From JACQRW01 sp964371935 (GTDB taxonomy: Bacteria > Patescibacteriota > Minisyncoccia > Sungbacterales > HO2-52-23), in the NCBI GenBank assembly GCA_964371935.1, contig CAYJOT010000006.1:1-34484 (forward strand): a stretch of DNA of 34,484 nt. Reading direction: 5' to 3'. The position numbers were made by a program, and so were the translations under genes. Position 1 is the stretch's first letter. Each line of letters starts with the position of its first letter. Below the pieces are notes generated by a model. The model searched no databases. It had not been told where the DNA came from and worked only from the letters and a program-made list of their open reading frames with translations. Of this stretch, positions 24,076-32,169 are shown one piece after another.

Positions 24076-26937
24076 TTACTTTAACATCCCGTTGATCCGT
24101 GCCCGGGTCCGCAGGTCAACGCTTCCGAAGCCGGTGGTGCTTTGAGTTCCTTCGCATATGATCTCCTGATCGCATTGGAATTTCTTGACCGCGGTTTCGG
24201 TCGCACCGTCAAAAAATCCTGTATCACTGCCCGCATCAAGATAGGTGCGCGAGATGAGAAACTGCTGCAAGAGCTTTACTTCCGGATGTTTGATGCCGCG
24301 ATACAGATCGCGGGTCAGTGCGCGAGCATTGGTTTGAATTGCCTGTGTCTGCGCGGCAGACGATGCTACGGGCGTTTTTGGGACTATGATTTTTTTGCGA
24401 AGTGGCTGGGTCTTTGCCTGCTCTGCCGGCGGAGAAGCCCTGACGGACGCCGAAGGCGTAGAGACAATAATTCGGCTATCATCGCTGATCCTGCTGTCGA
24501 ATAAAGACGCCCTTGGCAAGGCAACCAGCGTCAGCGCACCGGAAGGAGGCGCCAGTGAAAGCTTTGAACTGATTCCAAACAATGCAAATGTGGAAAGTTC
24601 ATCAGTCATGCAACTGATTTCATACAGGTCGTTATCTGTGCGGCACTGTTTTGTTTCAGTCCAGTCCACGCCGGTCCATCGCCAGATCTTCAGGGTTCCC
24701 GCAACAATATCCAAGACATCTTCCGGAAGATAGCGCATAGTAAGCGTTGTCGGCTTGTCTGACGTAAAGACGGACGTTGACGGATCCTTGAGCACGACCA
24801 CCCGATATGCGTGAGCGGCAATCAGACGCGATTGCGATGTCGGGGCAGGAACAACGCTTCCCACTCCGGCAGCGTTAAGTCCGTTGATCTGGACTACCGA
24901 CGTCCCGGGAAAGCCGGACGGGAGCGCAACGCTTATTGAACGGTCATCTTCGCGGACCAGCGTAAGGGTTCTTTGTGGCAGAGTTGAAAGCATACTCTCG
25001 GCGTGCATAGCCGATAGCATTGACGCAAGACACCCCGTAGTTGCAAAGCGGTTGATCGGACTCATCGCCTCCCCTCCTGCTGCATTTTTTGAATAGACGC
25101 GATAGAAATAACCGGTACAGGGAATAAGACTCTGGAGATTGACCATATGTGTCTGCTGGCGGCTATCGGTATTAAACTCCATAGTCGAGAAACGAAGATC
25201 GTTCACGCCATCGTATGCGACTCGGGTGGTGCTATTTTTGTCGGTGTTCCATACGATTGCCGCTGACGCATCGGTAACATTCCTGGCGCTCACTCCGGAG
25301 ATGACTGGCAACGTGGCATCGCTCACAAACTCAAGAGAGAAATCGGTCCCTGGTATCTTGGTGCCCCGATTCCCGGCCAGATAGCCAGTCAGCACGTGAG
25401 CGCCAGTCGGAAGATTGGCAAATGTGCGGGAACCGTTCAGTAATGCATCTGTTCTGTCTTTGCCGTTATCCATCTGGAAATGGATCAGGCCGCTGCTGGA
25501 CAAGTCCTTATCTCCGGTTACTGTTGAGGTAAGAACCATGTTTGATCCAGGCACTACTCCGTCAATGAACGGTGCCGCGAGCGAGACGCTCGGTATCGGA
25601 GAGAAACGGCTGATTTGCAGTTTGAACGAGAGCTTCTTTTCCTTTTTTGCGCTGATCGCCGTAATCGTGATGGGGTAGACGCCGATTGGTGCCGTACGCA
25701 ATGTCGAAATGTTCAAGGTGGTCAGGCACGGAAGCGTGCATGATACCGGAGAGAACACGGCGTATACATCTGCAGGAATTCCTGTTGCAGTAAAAGCAAC
25801 GGTCTGACCAGCGCCTGAAGTAAGCCGGCCGCCAAATGAAAAATTAGCAGAAGATCCCTGGCTGGCGGATGCGCCATTGTCGTCAAGGCCCACGAGTTCG
25901 AAATCGAATACCGGAGCGTTCACCGGCAGAAGCGACTCCTCGGAAGTCCAGCCGTCATAGCCCACGTCGTAATTGATATTCCACCAGCGCAAATTTGCCA
26001 CGGCCTCCGGACCGCCGATGATCGTGCCTTTCGTATCCGGCGCCTGCAGACCTATCAGAGAATTCGATTTGGACGGAACCTGCCGCACGTCAGCCGCCCG
26101 CCAATTGCGGATTCGGTCTCCGGATGTAAGCCTGGGCCCGGACGGCAATGCGAGCAAGGGCGATGATGAGGCAATAGTTACCTCGGTACTGCTTGCATCC
26201 TGCACGGTAAAAATAAGCGGCGCTATCCGGCCTCCTGCGAGCATTTCATGCTTGGGCTTGGACGCGGCAAGCAGTCCGTCAATTCGATACGTGCCCGGAG
26301 CAAATTTTTGCGTGAACGAGCCCGAGCGCAGTGCCGCATTGGTACTGCCGCCTATATCAAATGCCTGCGCCCGCTCGACCCATGTGCCGTTTTTTAACAC
26401 ATCAGCCCACAAATACACATGCGGGATTTGGTCGACGGAAGGCCACTTGCCGTCAACCTGATAGGTAAACGCAACGGTCTGATCTTTCAAAACCTCATGC
26501 TGGCGCGGAGCGGTAAAAGCGAGTACCGGGGGGGTTACCCCGCTTCGCGGGATCTCGCGTAGCGAGACGGGCGGAACCTCAAACACAAACCTCGGCGATG
26601 TGATCCGGTTTCCCACAGCATCAGTTGAAATGACCCGATAAAAATAGACCAGGCCGGGTTTAAGATTCGTAAGTTTTACCGCATGGCTGAAAACATTGGT
26701 TTGGTCAAGATCGGAGTGGCTTCCATATGACTCATCAAGCCCGTACTCAACCTGCGAGTCCGCCAATGCATCGGTCGTCCATCGCACCACTACAGTTTTC
26801 GGCAACGGCGATGATGTCCCAATATCGTAGAGATTGAATCCGGGTACGGACTGCGCATACACAAAACCGGCTGTACCGAGAAGTAAAGACACAAGAAAAG
26901 CGATGACCCAAAGCAGAAACATTTTTTTTGATTGCAT
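24076..26937 (-). CDS. Exported FN3 / peptidoglycan-binding surface protein
   Basis: This 953-residue protein starts at the ATG at 26937. A signal peptide (MQSKKMFLLWVIAFLVSLLL...VYA-QS) predicts export with cleavage near residue 29. Residues 30-120 form an FN3-like domain (VVRWTTDALADSQVEYGLDE; KPGLVYFYRVISTDAVGN). A second FN3-like domain lies at about 540-632. In between are Ig-like segments and an SH3-like stretch (RWWNINYDVGYDGWTSEESL). The C-terminus (about 872-953; KLLQQFLISRTYLDAGSDTG) is a peptidoglycan-binding domain 1, suggesting wall attachment. A hairpin repeat encodes the linker VSLREIPRSG after FN3-1. CTGACA-N18-TACCAT ends 6 nt before the ATG. The role is probably adhesion or cell-surface contact; the substrate is unknown. 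Confidence 0.85.
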   Translation of the reverse strand: MQSKKMFLLWVIAFLVSLLLGTAGFVYAQSVPGFNLYDIGTSSPLPKTVVVRWTTDALADSQVEYGLDESYGSHSDLDQTNVFSHAVKLTNLKPGLVYFYRVISTDAVGNRITSPRFVFEVPPVSLREIPRSGVTPPVLAFTAPRQHEVLKDQTVAFTYQVDGKWPSVDQIPHVYLWADVLKNGTWVERAQAFDIGGSTNAALRSGSFTQKFAPGTYRIDGLLAASKPKHEMLAGGRIAPLIFTVQDASSTEVTIASSSPLLALPSGPRLTSGDRIRNWRAADVRQVPSKSNSLIGLQAPDTKGTIIGGPEAVANLRWWNINYDVGYDGWTSEESLLPVNAPVFDFELVGLDDNGASASQGSSANFSFGGRLTSGAGQTVAFTATGIPADVYAVFSPVSCTLPCLTTLNISTLRTAPIGVYPITITAISAKKEKKLSFKLQISRFSPIPSVSLAAPFIDGVVPGSNMVLTSTVTGDKDLSSSGLIHFQMDNGKDRTDALLNGSRTFANLPTGAHVLTGYLAGNRGTKIPGTDFSLEFVSDATLPVISGVSARNVTDASAAIVWNTDKNSTTRVAYDGVNDLRFSTMEFNTDSRQQTHMVNLQSLIPCTGYFYRVYSKNAAGGEAMSPINRFATTGCLASMLSAMHAESMLSTLPQRTLTLVREDDRSISVALPSGFPGTSVVQINGLNAAGVGSVVPAPTSQSRLIAAHAYRVVVLKDPSTSVFTSDKPTTLTMRYLPEDVLDIVAGTLKIWRWTGVDWTETKQCRTDNDLYEISCMTDELSTFALFGISSKLSLAPPSGALTLVALPRASLFDSRISDDSRIIVSTPSASVRASPPAEQAKTQPLRKKIIVPKTPVASSAAQTQAIQTNARALTRDLYRGIKHPEVKLLQQFLISRTYLDAGSDTGFFDGATETAVKKFQCDQEIICEGTQSTTGFGSVDLRTRARINGMLK
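26539..26568. repeat. Double mini-hairpin element in the surface-protein gene
   Basis: CCCGC-TTC-GCGGG (26539-26551) and TCTCGC-GTA-GCGAGA (26553-26567) are adjacent hairpins. The 30 nt are the reverse complement of 16457-16486 in topA with one mismatch. They encode the interdomain linker after the first FN3 domain. Confidence 0.8.
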
Positions 26938-26941
26938 GGAC

Positions 26942-29900
26942 CTATGGTACCACAAAGTTGATCAGCTTGTCAGGAACAAAGATTACTCTGTGCACCTCGC
27001 CCGCCAGATGCCGTTTTATGGCCTCCGAATTCCTGGCCAGTCGTGTTGCTTCCTGCTGAGAACTGCCACGTTTCATCTCTATGACTACGCGCGTTTTACC
27101 GTTAACCTGAAAAACAAAATCAACCATATTTTCTTGAATGAACCGAGGATTATATTTCGGCCACACTTCGCGATGGATTGATCTAAAACTTTTGACTTTT
27201 GACTTTTGACTTTTGACTTTCATCTGCTGCCATAATTCTTCCGTAATATGTGGAGCAAAGGGTGCCAGCAGTTTTAAAAATATCTTTATGTCATCCGCGC
27301 TCACTGTGTCCTGAGATGCTTCAAACTCGTTGAGCAAAACCATCAGTGCTGATATTGCCGTGTTGTACTGAAGATCCTCGATATCTTCAGTAACTTTTTT
27401 TATTGTGTGATGCAGTATTCTTTGCAATGCGTCATCCTGAGGGCGACGCCCGAAGGATCTCTTGAGATTCTTCTCCGCCGACTGGCGGATCAGGATAACG
27501 CTTCGCGTCAATCTCCACACACGCTCCAAAAATCGCGTCATGCCCCGAATACCGGTATCGCGAAAATCTCCTCCCTGTTCCCACGGTGCGAGGAACATCA
27601 GGTACATGCGAAGCGCATCCGCGCCATACGCGCGAATGTATTCGTCCGGATTAATGACATTGCCTTTTGACTTTGACATCTTGGCGCCGTCTTTGATGAT
27701 CAGCCCATGCGCGCGGAAAACAGGCATTGGCTCTTCAAACGAAATCAGCTTTGCATCGCGAAGCGCCATGGCAAGGAATCGCACATACAGAAGATGCAGC
27801 ACGGAATGTTCGGTGCCACCCATGTAGCGGCTTACCGGAAGCCATTTCTTTGTGATGGCCGGATCCCAAGGGACTTGTCTCGCGCGAGCAGAGCAAATCG
27901 AGGGATAGCGCAGATAATACCACGCCGAATCCAGAAACGTATCCGAAACATCGGTTTCGCGCCGCGCCATTTTTCTACACTTCGGACAGCGAACTTTATA
28001 AAATGTCGCGACTGATGCAAGCGGTGACTTGTCCGTGCCGGTCGGCCTGAAATTTTTAACAAACGGCAATTTCACGGGCAGATCTTTTTCCGGCACCGCA
28101 TACCACCCCGGCATGTCCGTGCGCTCGCCCTTCTGTTTTGCCGCGCACGCCTCGCAAAAAATCATCGGAATCGGCGGCCCCCAATAACGCTGGCGCGACA
28201 AAAGCCAGTCCCGAAGATGATACTGCGCCACGCGCCTGCCATGGACAAATTTCGTGATAGCCCATTTGGCTTCTTCCGAATCCATGCCAGTGAATTTGCC
28301 TGAATCCATAAGTATCCCATCACCGGTATATGCGCGAACGCCATTGAGAAGCGAAAGCGACCACCGATGAATTTCCGGCGACAAGAATTTTTGCAATTCC
28401 TGCTTCGAAAGCCAGAGAACCTCATGATTTTTTTGCTCGGTCTCCGAGATCGCCTCATGTTTCCCGTCCTGCAGTTCAAAGTAAAGAGCTCGCGCATGCC
28501 CGAAACGGTTCACTTGCTTTGGCACGTGATACCACTTACCGTGCACTATGCCGAGATCGGCAACGAGCTTCGGATGCAGAAATCCCGTCTCTTCGCGGAT
28601 TTCCGTCCTGGCCGCTTCTTCCGCGGTTTGCCCCTGTTCTATGCCCCCGGTGATCAGCGTCTGCCAGGCAACTGTCTTCCACTTGAGCCCGATATACTTG
28701 TCCTCCGACCAATGCTTGACGATCGCGATGATCGCGTCGCGATGGTCGAACGGAAGACCCTCCCGCACCGTACCGGGCTCGGTCGTCTGGATGAATACCG
28801 GCTCAATCACCTGCCGGTTCGCGATCTTATATTTTTTCGCAAAATCAAAATCGCGTTCGTCGTGCGCCGGCACCGCCATGATGGCACCCGTACCGTAACC
28901 GCCCAACACATAGTCCGCGACAAAAATAGGAATCTCTTCGTTAGTGGCGAGATTGATCGCACGGATGCCTTTTACCTCCACACCTGTTTTTTCTTTCTCT
29001 TCCGCGATACGCTCCATTTCTGCTTTGGCGCGTGCTTTTTTTGCATATGCCGCGACCTCCCGATAATTAGCAATCTGCGATTTGTGATTTTCAATAAACT
29101 CGTGTTCGGGTGCTACCACAAGATAGGTTGCTCCGAAAAGTGTATCGGGACGAGTGGTGAATACTTCGATATATTTTCCCCTCTTGTCATTCTGAAGGAG
29201 CGAAGCAACTGAAGAATCTCTCTCTTGATGAGATTCTTCTCCGCCAACCGGCGGATCAGAATGACGAGGGGAGATCGAAAATTTTATCATCGCTCCCTCC
29301 GACTTCCCGATCCAGTTTCGCTGCGCGATCTTCACGCGCTCAGACCAGTCAAGTTTTTCAAGATTTTTCAGCAGACGATCCGCGTAGTTAGTAATCCGGA
29401 AAAACCACTGCTCCAATTCTTTTTTCACCACTATAGTCCCGCACCGCTCGCACGCGCCGCTAACCACCTGTTCATCCGCCAGTACGGTCTTGCACGAGGG
29501 ACACCAGTTGACCGCCTGTTTTTTCCGGTACGCCAGACCCCGCTTAAACATCTGCACAAAGATCCACTGGGTCCATTGGTAATACTCCGGGTCGTATGTT
29601 TCCAGACGCTCGTTCCAGGAAAACCCGCAACCGATCATGATAAGCTGTCGGTAAAAATTTTTTTCAGAAATCTTCGCCCACGTTATGGGGTGACGTTTTG
29701 TTTTAAGCGCGTAGTTTTCGGAGTTAATCCCAAACCCGTCAAGCCCGATCGGCTCGAACACATCATACCCCTGCATGCGCTTCAGACGCCCATAGATGTC
29801 CGACCCGGTAAACGCATACATATTGCCAACATGCAACCCCTCCGCAGAAGGATACGGGAACATCATGAGATTATAAAACGGCTTCTTGGCGCGCTTGAAA

Positions 29901-29974
29901 TTGGGCTCGTATGTCTTGTCCGCAAGCCACTTTTTTTGCCACTTCGTTTCGATTCTTTTCGGGTCGTATCGCAT
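26942..29974 (-). CDS. leuS: Leucyl-tRNA synthetase with inserted Nudix-like domain
   Basis: LeuRS charges tRNA-Leu and hydrolyses mischarged products in its CP1 domain. At 1010 residues it is about 150 longer than usual. HVGN (48-51) and KMSKS (766-770) mark the catalytic core. Zinc-type Cys pairs occur at 158/161 with 175/178 and at 607/610 with 663/666. CP1 editing motifs TTRPDTLFGATY (273-284) and GTGAIMAVPAHDERDFDFA (361-379) are intact. Residues about 398-548 are an insert resembling a Nudix hydrolase, with a box at 443-465. In-frame palindromic elements add residues 236-265 and 825-848; a heptamer repeat adds a lysine-rich stretch at 919-929. TACAAT ends 6 nt before the ATG, so the mRNA is probably leaderless. 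Confidence 0.95.
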   Translation of the reverse strand: MRYDPKRIETKWQKKWLADKTYEPNFKRAKKPFYNLMMFPYPSAEGLHVGNMYAFTGSDIYGRLKRMQGYDVFEPIGLDGFGINSENYALKTKRHPITWAKISEKNFYRQLIMIGCGFSWNERLETYDPEYYQWTQWIFVQMFKRGLAYRKKQAVNWCPSCKTVLADEQVVSGACERCGTIVVKKELEQWFFRITNYADRLLKNLEKLDWSERVKIAQRNWIGKSEGAMIKFSISPRHSDPPVGGEESHQERDSSVASLLQNDKRGKYIEVFTTRPDTLFGATYLVVAPEHEFIENHKSQIANYREVAAYAKKARAKAEMERIAEEKEKTGVEVKGIRAINLATNEEIPIFVADYVLGGYGTGAIMAVPAHDERDFDFAKKYKIANRQVIEPVFIQTTEPGTVREGLPFDHRDAIIAIVKHWSEDKYIGLKWKTVAWQTLITGGIEQGQTAEEAARTEIREETGFLHPKLVADLGIVHGKWYHVPKQVNRFGHARALYFELQDGKHEAISETEQKNHEVLWLSKQELQKFLSPEIHRWSLSLLNGVRAYTGDGILMDSGKFTGMDSEEAKWAITKFVHGRRVAQYHLRDWLLSRQRYWGPPIPMIFCEACAAKQKGERTDMPGWYAVPEKDLPVKLPFVKNFRPTGTDKSPLASVATFYKVRCPKCRKMARRETDVSDTFLDSAWYYLRYPSICSARARQVPWDPAITKKWLPVSRYMGGTEHSVLHLLYVRFLAMALRDAKLISFEEPMPVFRAHGLIIKDGAKMSKSKGNVINPDEYIRAYGADALRMYLMFLAPWEQGGDFRDTGIRGMTRFLERVWRLTRSVILIRQSAEKNLKRSFGRRPQDDALQRILHHTIKKVTEDIEDLQYNTAISALMVLLNEFEASQDTVSADDIKIFLKLLAPFAPHITEELWQQMKVKSQKSKVKSFRSIHREVWPKYNPRFIQENMVDFVFQVNGKTRVVIEMKRGSSQQEATRLARNSEAIKRHLAGEVHRVIFVPDKLINFVVP
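26944..26973 (-). promoter_or_regulatory. Surface-protein promoter, predicted leaderless
   Basis: On the minus strand CTGACA (26968-26973), 18 nt and TACCAT (26944-26949) lie inside the last codons of leuS. Each hexamer is one base from consensus. Six nt separate the -10 from the ATG at 26937. Confidence 0.6.
27188..27220. repeat. Tandem ACTTTTG heptamer within leuS
   Basis: Four complete ACTTTTG units plus a partial fifth. On the coding strand they encode a Lys/Ser/Val-rich stretch (KVKSQKSKVKS, residues 919-929) just after the ELWQQM helix of the anticodon-binding domain. The 7-nt unit shifts frame each copy, so three copies equal seven codons. Confidence 0.85.
27431..27499. repeat. Palindromic element in frame within leuS (copy 1)
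   Basis: This 69-bp element (23 codons) is bounded by GTCATCCTGA (27431-27440) and TCAGGATAAC (27490-27499), 9 of 10 complementary. Inside are GGGCG-A-CGCCC and TCCGCC-GACT-GGCGGA hairpins. It shares GAGATTCTTCTCCGCC and GGCGGATCAG with copy 2 at 29186-29265. Confidence 0.85.
28331..28783 (-). other. Nudix-like domain inserted in the LeuRS CP1 region
   Basis: LeuRS residues 398-548 fall between VIEPVF and GDGILMDSGKFTGM, where other LeuRS proteins have about ten residues. The insert has the Nudix-like box GGIEQGQTAEEAARTEIREE followed by TGF (443-465), an upstream WQTLITGG strand and a downstream HEVLWLSKQEL strand. Against GX5EX7REUXEEXGU the first Glu is Gln and the Arg is Thr; the EIREE metal-site core is kept. 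Activity is therefore uncertain. Confidence 0.85.
29186..29265. repeat. Palindromic element in frame within leuS (copy 2)
   Basis: GTCATTCTGA (29186-29195) and TCAGAATGAC (29256-29265) are exact 10-bp arms, with flanking CCCCTC/GAGGGG extending the pairing past a bulge. Internal GAAGAATCTC pairs with GAGATTCTTC, and CCGCC with GGCGG. The element encodes about residues 236-265, just before the YIEVFTTRPDTLFG editing motif. Confidence 0.85.
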
Positions 29975-29980
29975 GAGAGT

Positions 29981-30009
29981 ATTGTAGACAAACTAATATA
30001 TCAGCGCAA
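29981..30009 (-). promoter_or_regulatory. leuS promoter, predicted leaderless
   Basis: On the minus strand TTGCGC (30004-30009), exactly 17 nt and TACAAT (29981-29986) lie between ftsI and leuS. Only 6 nt separate the -10 from the leuS ATG. Confidence 0.7.
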
Positions 30010-30038
30010 GTAATGTAATGCCAGAAGTCCCTCGCAGC

Positions 30039-31769
30039 TTATTTTTCGTCCGGGGGGATCTCGTAGTAGTTCAGGATGTATTCGGCAAGGTCACGGAACG
30101 AGGAGGTGAGCGTATTGGAAGCGAATCGGTTGCCCTGGGGTTCGTTGAGCTGCAAGACGACCAAGAAGCGAGGTTGAAAGGCCGGGGCGTATCCGACAAA
30201 CGTATGGATCACTTTATCCGAGTATCCGCGGCCAGTGCGATTCGGGATTTGCGCGGTCCCGGTCTTGCCGGCGACAAAATAACCTTTTACGCCCGCCCGG
30301 TTCTCGTATCCGGTGGCTACGACCGAGACCAGCATCTTCGTCAACGTCTCTGCGGTGGCAGCCGAGAAAACGCGGCGCCTGATCTCCGGTTTTTTCTCGA
30401 TCACGTTTCCAGAATCATCAATGATCTTTTCAACCGCCATCGGCTTCATGAGGTTTCCTCCGTTGGCAACTGCGCCTACGGCAAACGCAAGCTGCAAAGG
30501 TGTTACCGCAATCCCCTGTCCGAACGATGCGGTGATAAAATCTATTTCCCTGCCCGAATCAAGATTGGTAAGATTTCCCGCGACCTCTCCGGGAAGCTCA
30601 ATCCCGCTCTTTTCGCCAAAGCCAAATCTGCGGAGGTACTCATACTGTTGCTTTGGCCCGAGCAGTTTCGCAACATACGCGGCTCCGGTATTCAGTGATT
30701 TCTCAAGCACCTGGGTCATAGTCCGCCTGCCATATGCCTTTCCGTCAAAGTTTTTGATCTCATAACCGTCTATCCTGATCACGCCGCCATCCTGGTATAC
30801 GGCATCCGGAGTCACGAGCTTTTCCTCAAGACCCCCGGCCATGGTGATCGGCTTCATTACCGACCCGGCCTCATACGTTGATTGCACCAGCGGATTTAAG
30901 AAAACGGAATAGTCCTTTTGGCGCGCGTATTCATTGGGATCGAAAGACGGGTTTCCGGCGCTCGCCAAGATCTTCCCGGTCTGCGGATCAATGACCAGAA
31001 CGGTACCCGACAGCGCGCGCCACTTTTCTTTCGCGGCCCGCAATACCTCTTCGGCTTTCGTCTGGATGTTGTAATCAATCGTCAGCACCACAGCCGATCC
31101 GTTTTTTGAAGGACGCATGACTTTGCGGCCAAGCGCAATCCAGAATCCTGATGCATCTTTTGCGCCTTCCAGAAATCCTTTCTCGCCTGCGAGATCCCGT
31201 TCGAAAAAACGCTCAACGCCGTATTGTCCGGTTTCCCTGTCGCTGGTTTTGCTTACAAAACCTACCAACTGCGAAGCCAGCGCGCCGTGAGGATACACGC
31301 GCCATTTCTTCTCCTCGAATGAAACGCCGGCCACTTTCTTTTGCTCTATTTTTGCGCGGTCTTCGGCCTGGACTTTTTTGGCGATAATCTCATATGCATC
31401 GTCTTTTTTTGACAGTTGTTGTAATATCTTTTCGCGGGGAAGGCCTAAGACACCGGCAATGGCATCAGCCGCCTCAATCGGATTCTTCACAAGCTTTGGC
31501 GAGGCGATCAGAATACTGTATGTCTGATTGAGCGCCAGTGGAATAAGGTTTTTATCCTTGTCTTGCGCATACACGAGACCGCGCTCCGGAAATACCTCTT
31601 GAGTTGAGTTCTGCTGGCGGGACGCAAGATCGACGTATTTCCGGTGGTTCAGAATTTGCAGCACAAAAAGGCGGGAGATCAGCGCCCCGATCGCAATGAA
31701 AAAAAAGAGGAGGAGGATGGTCATCCGTCTCCCGATGTCATCGCCATGCTTTTTTTTGATTGACTTCAT
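30039..31769 (-). CDS. ftsI: Penicillin-binding protein transpeptidase (FtsI/PBP2 type)
   Basis: This class B PBP cross-links peptidoglycan at the septum. The 576-residue protein has a short basic cytoplasmic tail, a transmembrane helix at about 17-39 (TILLLFFFIAIGALISRLFV), a pedestal region, and the transpeptidase domain. The catalytic serine is Ser303 in SVMK (303-306), with SLN at 358-360 and KTGTA at 502-506. The C-terminus is short, without PASTA repeats. The start overlaps the ftsL-like stop (ATGA). Placement after mraZ-rsmH-ftsL is the standard dcw order and favours the FtsI division role over elongation PBP2. leuS follows instead of murE or mraY. Confidence 0.94.
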   Translation of the reverse strand: MKSIKKKHGDDIGRRMTILLLFFFIAIGALISRLFVLQILNHRKYVDLASRQQNSTQEVFPERGLVYAQDKDKNLIPLALNQTYSILIASPKLVKNPIEAADAIAGVLGLPREKILQQLSKKDDAYEIIAKKVQAEDRAKIEQKKVAGVSFEEKKWRVYPHGALASQLVGFVSKTSDRETGQYGVERFFERDLAGEKGFLEGAKDASGFWIALGRKVMRPSKNGSAVVLTIDYNIQTKAEEVLRAAKEKWRALSGTVLVIDPQTGKILASAGNPSFDPNEYARQKDYSVFLNPLVQSTYEAGSVMKPITMAGGLEEKLVTPDAVYQDGGVIRIDGYEIKNFDGKAYGRRTMTQVLEKSLNTGAAYVAKLLGPKQQYEYLRRFGFGEKSGIELPGEVAGNLTNLDSGREIDFITASFGQGIAVTPLQLAFAVGAVANGGNLMKPMAVEKIIDDSGNVIEKKPEIRRRVFSAATAETLTKMLVSVVATGYENRAGVKGYFVAGKTGTAQIPNRTGRGYSDKVIHTFVGYAPAFQPRFLVVLQLNEPQGNRFASNTLTSSFRDLAEYILNYYEIPPDEK

Positions 31770-32152
31770 TGATGGGAAGACGCATACGATACCGCCTCCT
31801 GCGCTCCCGTGATGTACCGCACCGTGGAGATTTTTTCCATTGAGCTCAGCGCTTCTTGGTGTTCGGCCGCAAAGTTCGCTACTGCGCGCTGGATTTTCAG
31901 ATCAAGGGCATTAACTTCCTGGTCTAATACACCAATTTCACGATTCTCGTCTTGCAGCCGCAACCCAAAAGAGAATATCTGATACAGCGCTCCAAGATAC
32001 TGGAATGCTCCCAAGAGCATAATTCCAAGCAAACAAAATGTTACCGCGCTTTTTCGATTGATTCTGGCAAACGGAAAGGAGCGTGTAATGTTCATATCGC
32101 CAAGAGTTAGGCGCGATGTCATATTTTGATATGCGTATACTAATGCGGTCAT
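31766..32152 (-). CDS. ftsL: FtsL-like small division protein
   Basis: This protein of up to 128 residues has one transmembrane helix (AVTFCLLGIMLLGAFQYLGA, about residues 36-55) followed by a coiled-coil (RLQDENREIGVLDQEVNALD, about 64-83). That is the FtsL/FtsB layout of bitopic divisome proteins that recruit FtsI. Sequence conservation in this family is low, so the call rests on topology and on its position between rsmH and ftsI. The start is uncertain: ATG codons at 32152, 32122 and 32095 all precede the helix, and none has a good Shine-Dalgarno. The stop overlaps the ftsI start. Confidence 0.75.
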   Translation of the reverse strand: MTALVYAYQNMTSRLTLGDMNITRSFPFARINRKSAVTFCLLGIMLLGAFQYLGALYQIFSFGLRLQDENREIGVLDQEVNALDLKIQRAVANFAAEHQEALSSMEKISTVRYITGAQEAVSYASSHQ

Positions 32153-32169
32153 AAAGTTTAGGAGGGCTG

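Noticed and set aside
27188..27220. CRISPR-like array
   Set aside because: Units are 7 nt without spacers; no cas genes in the window.
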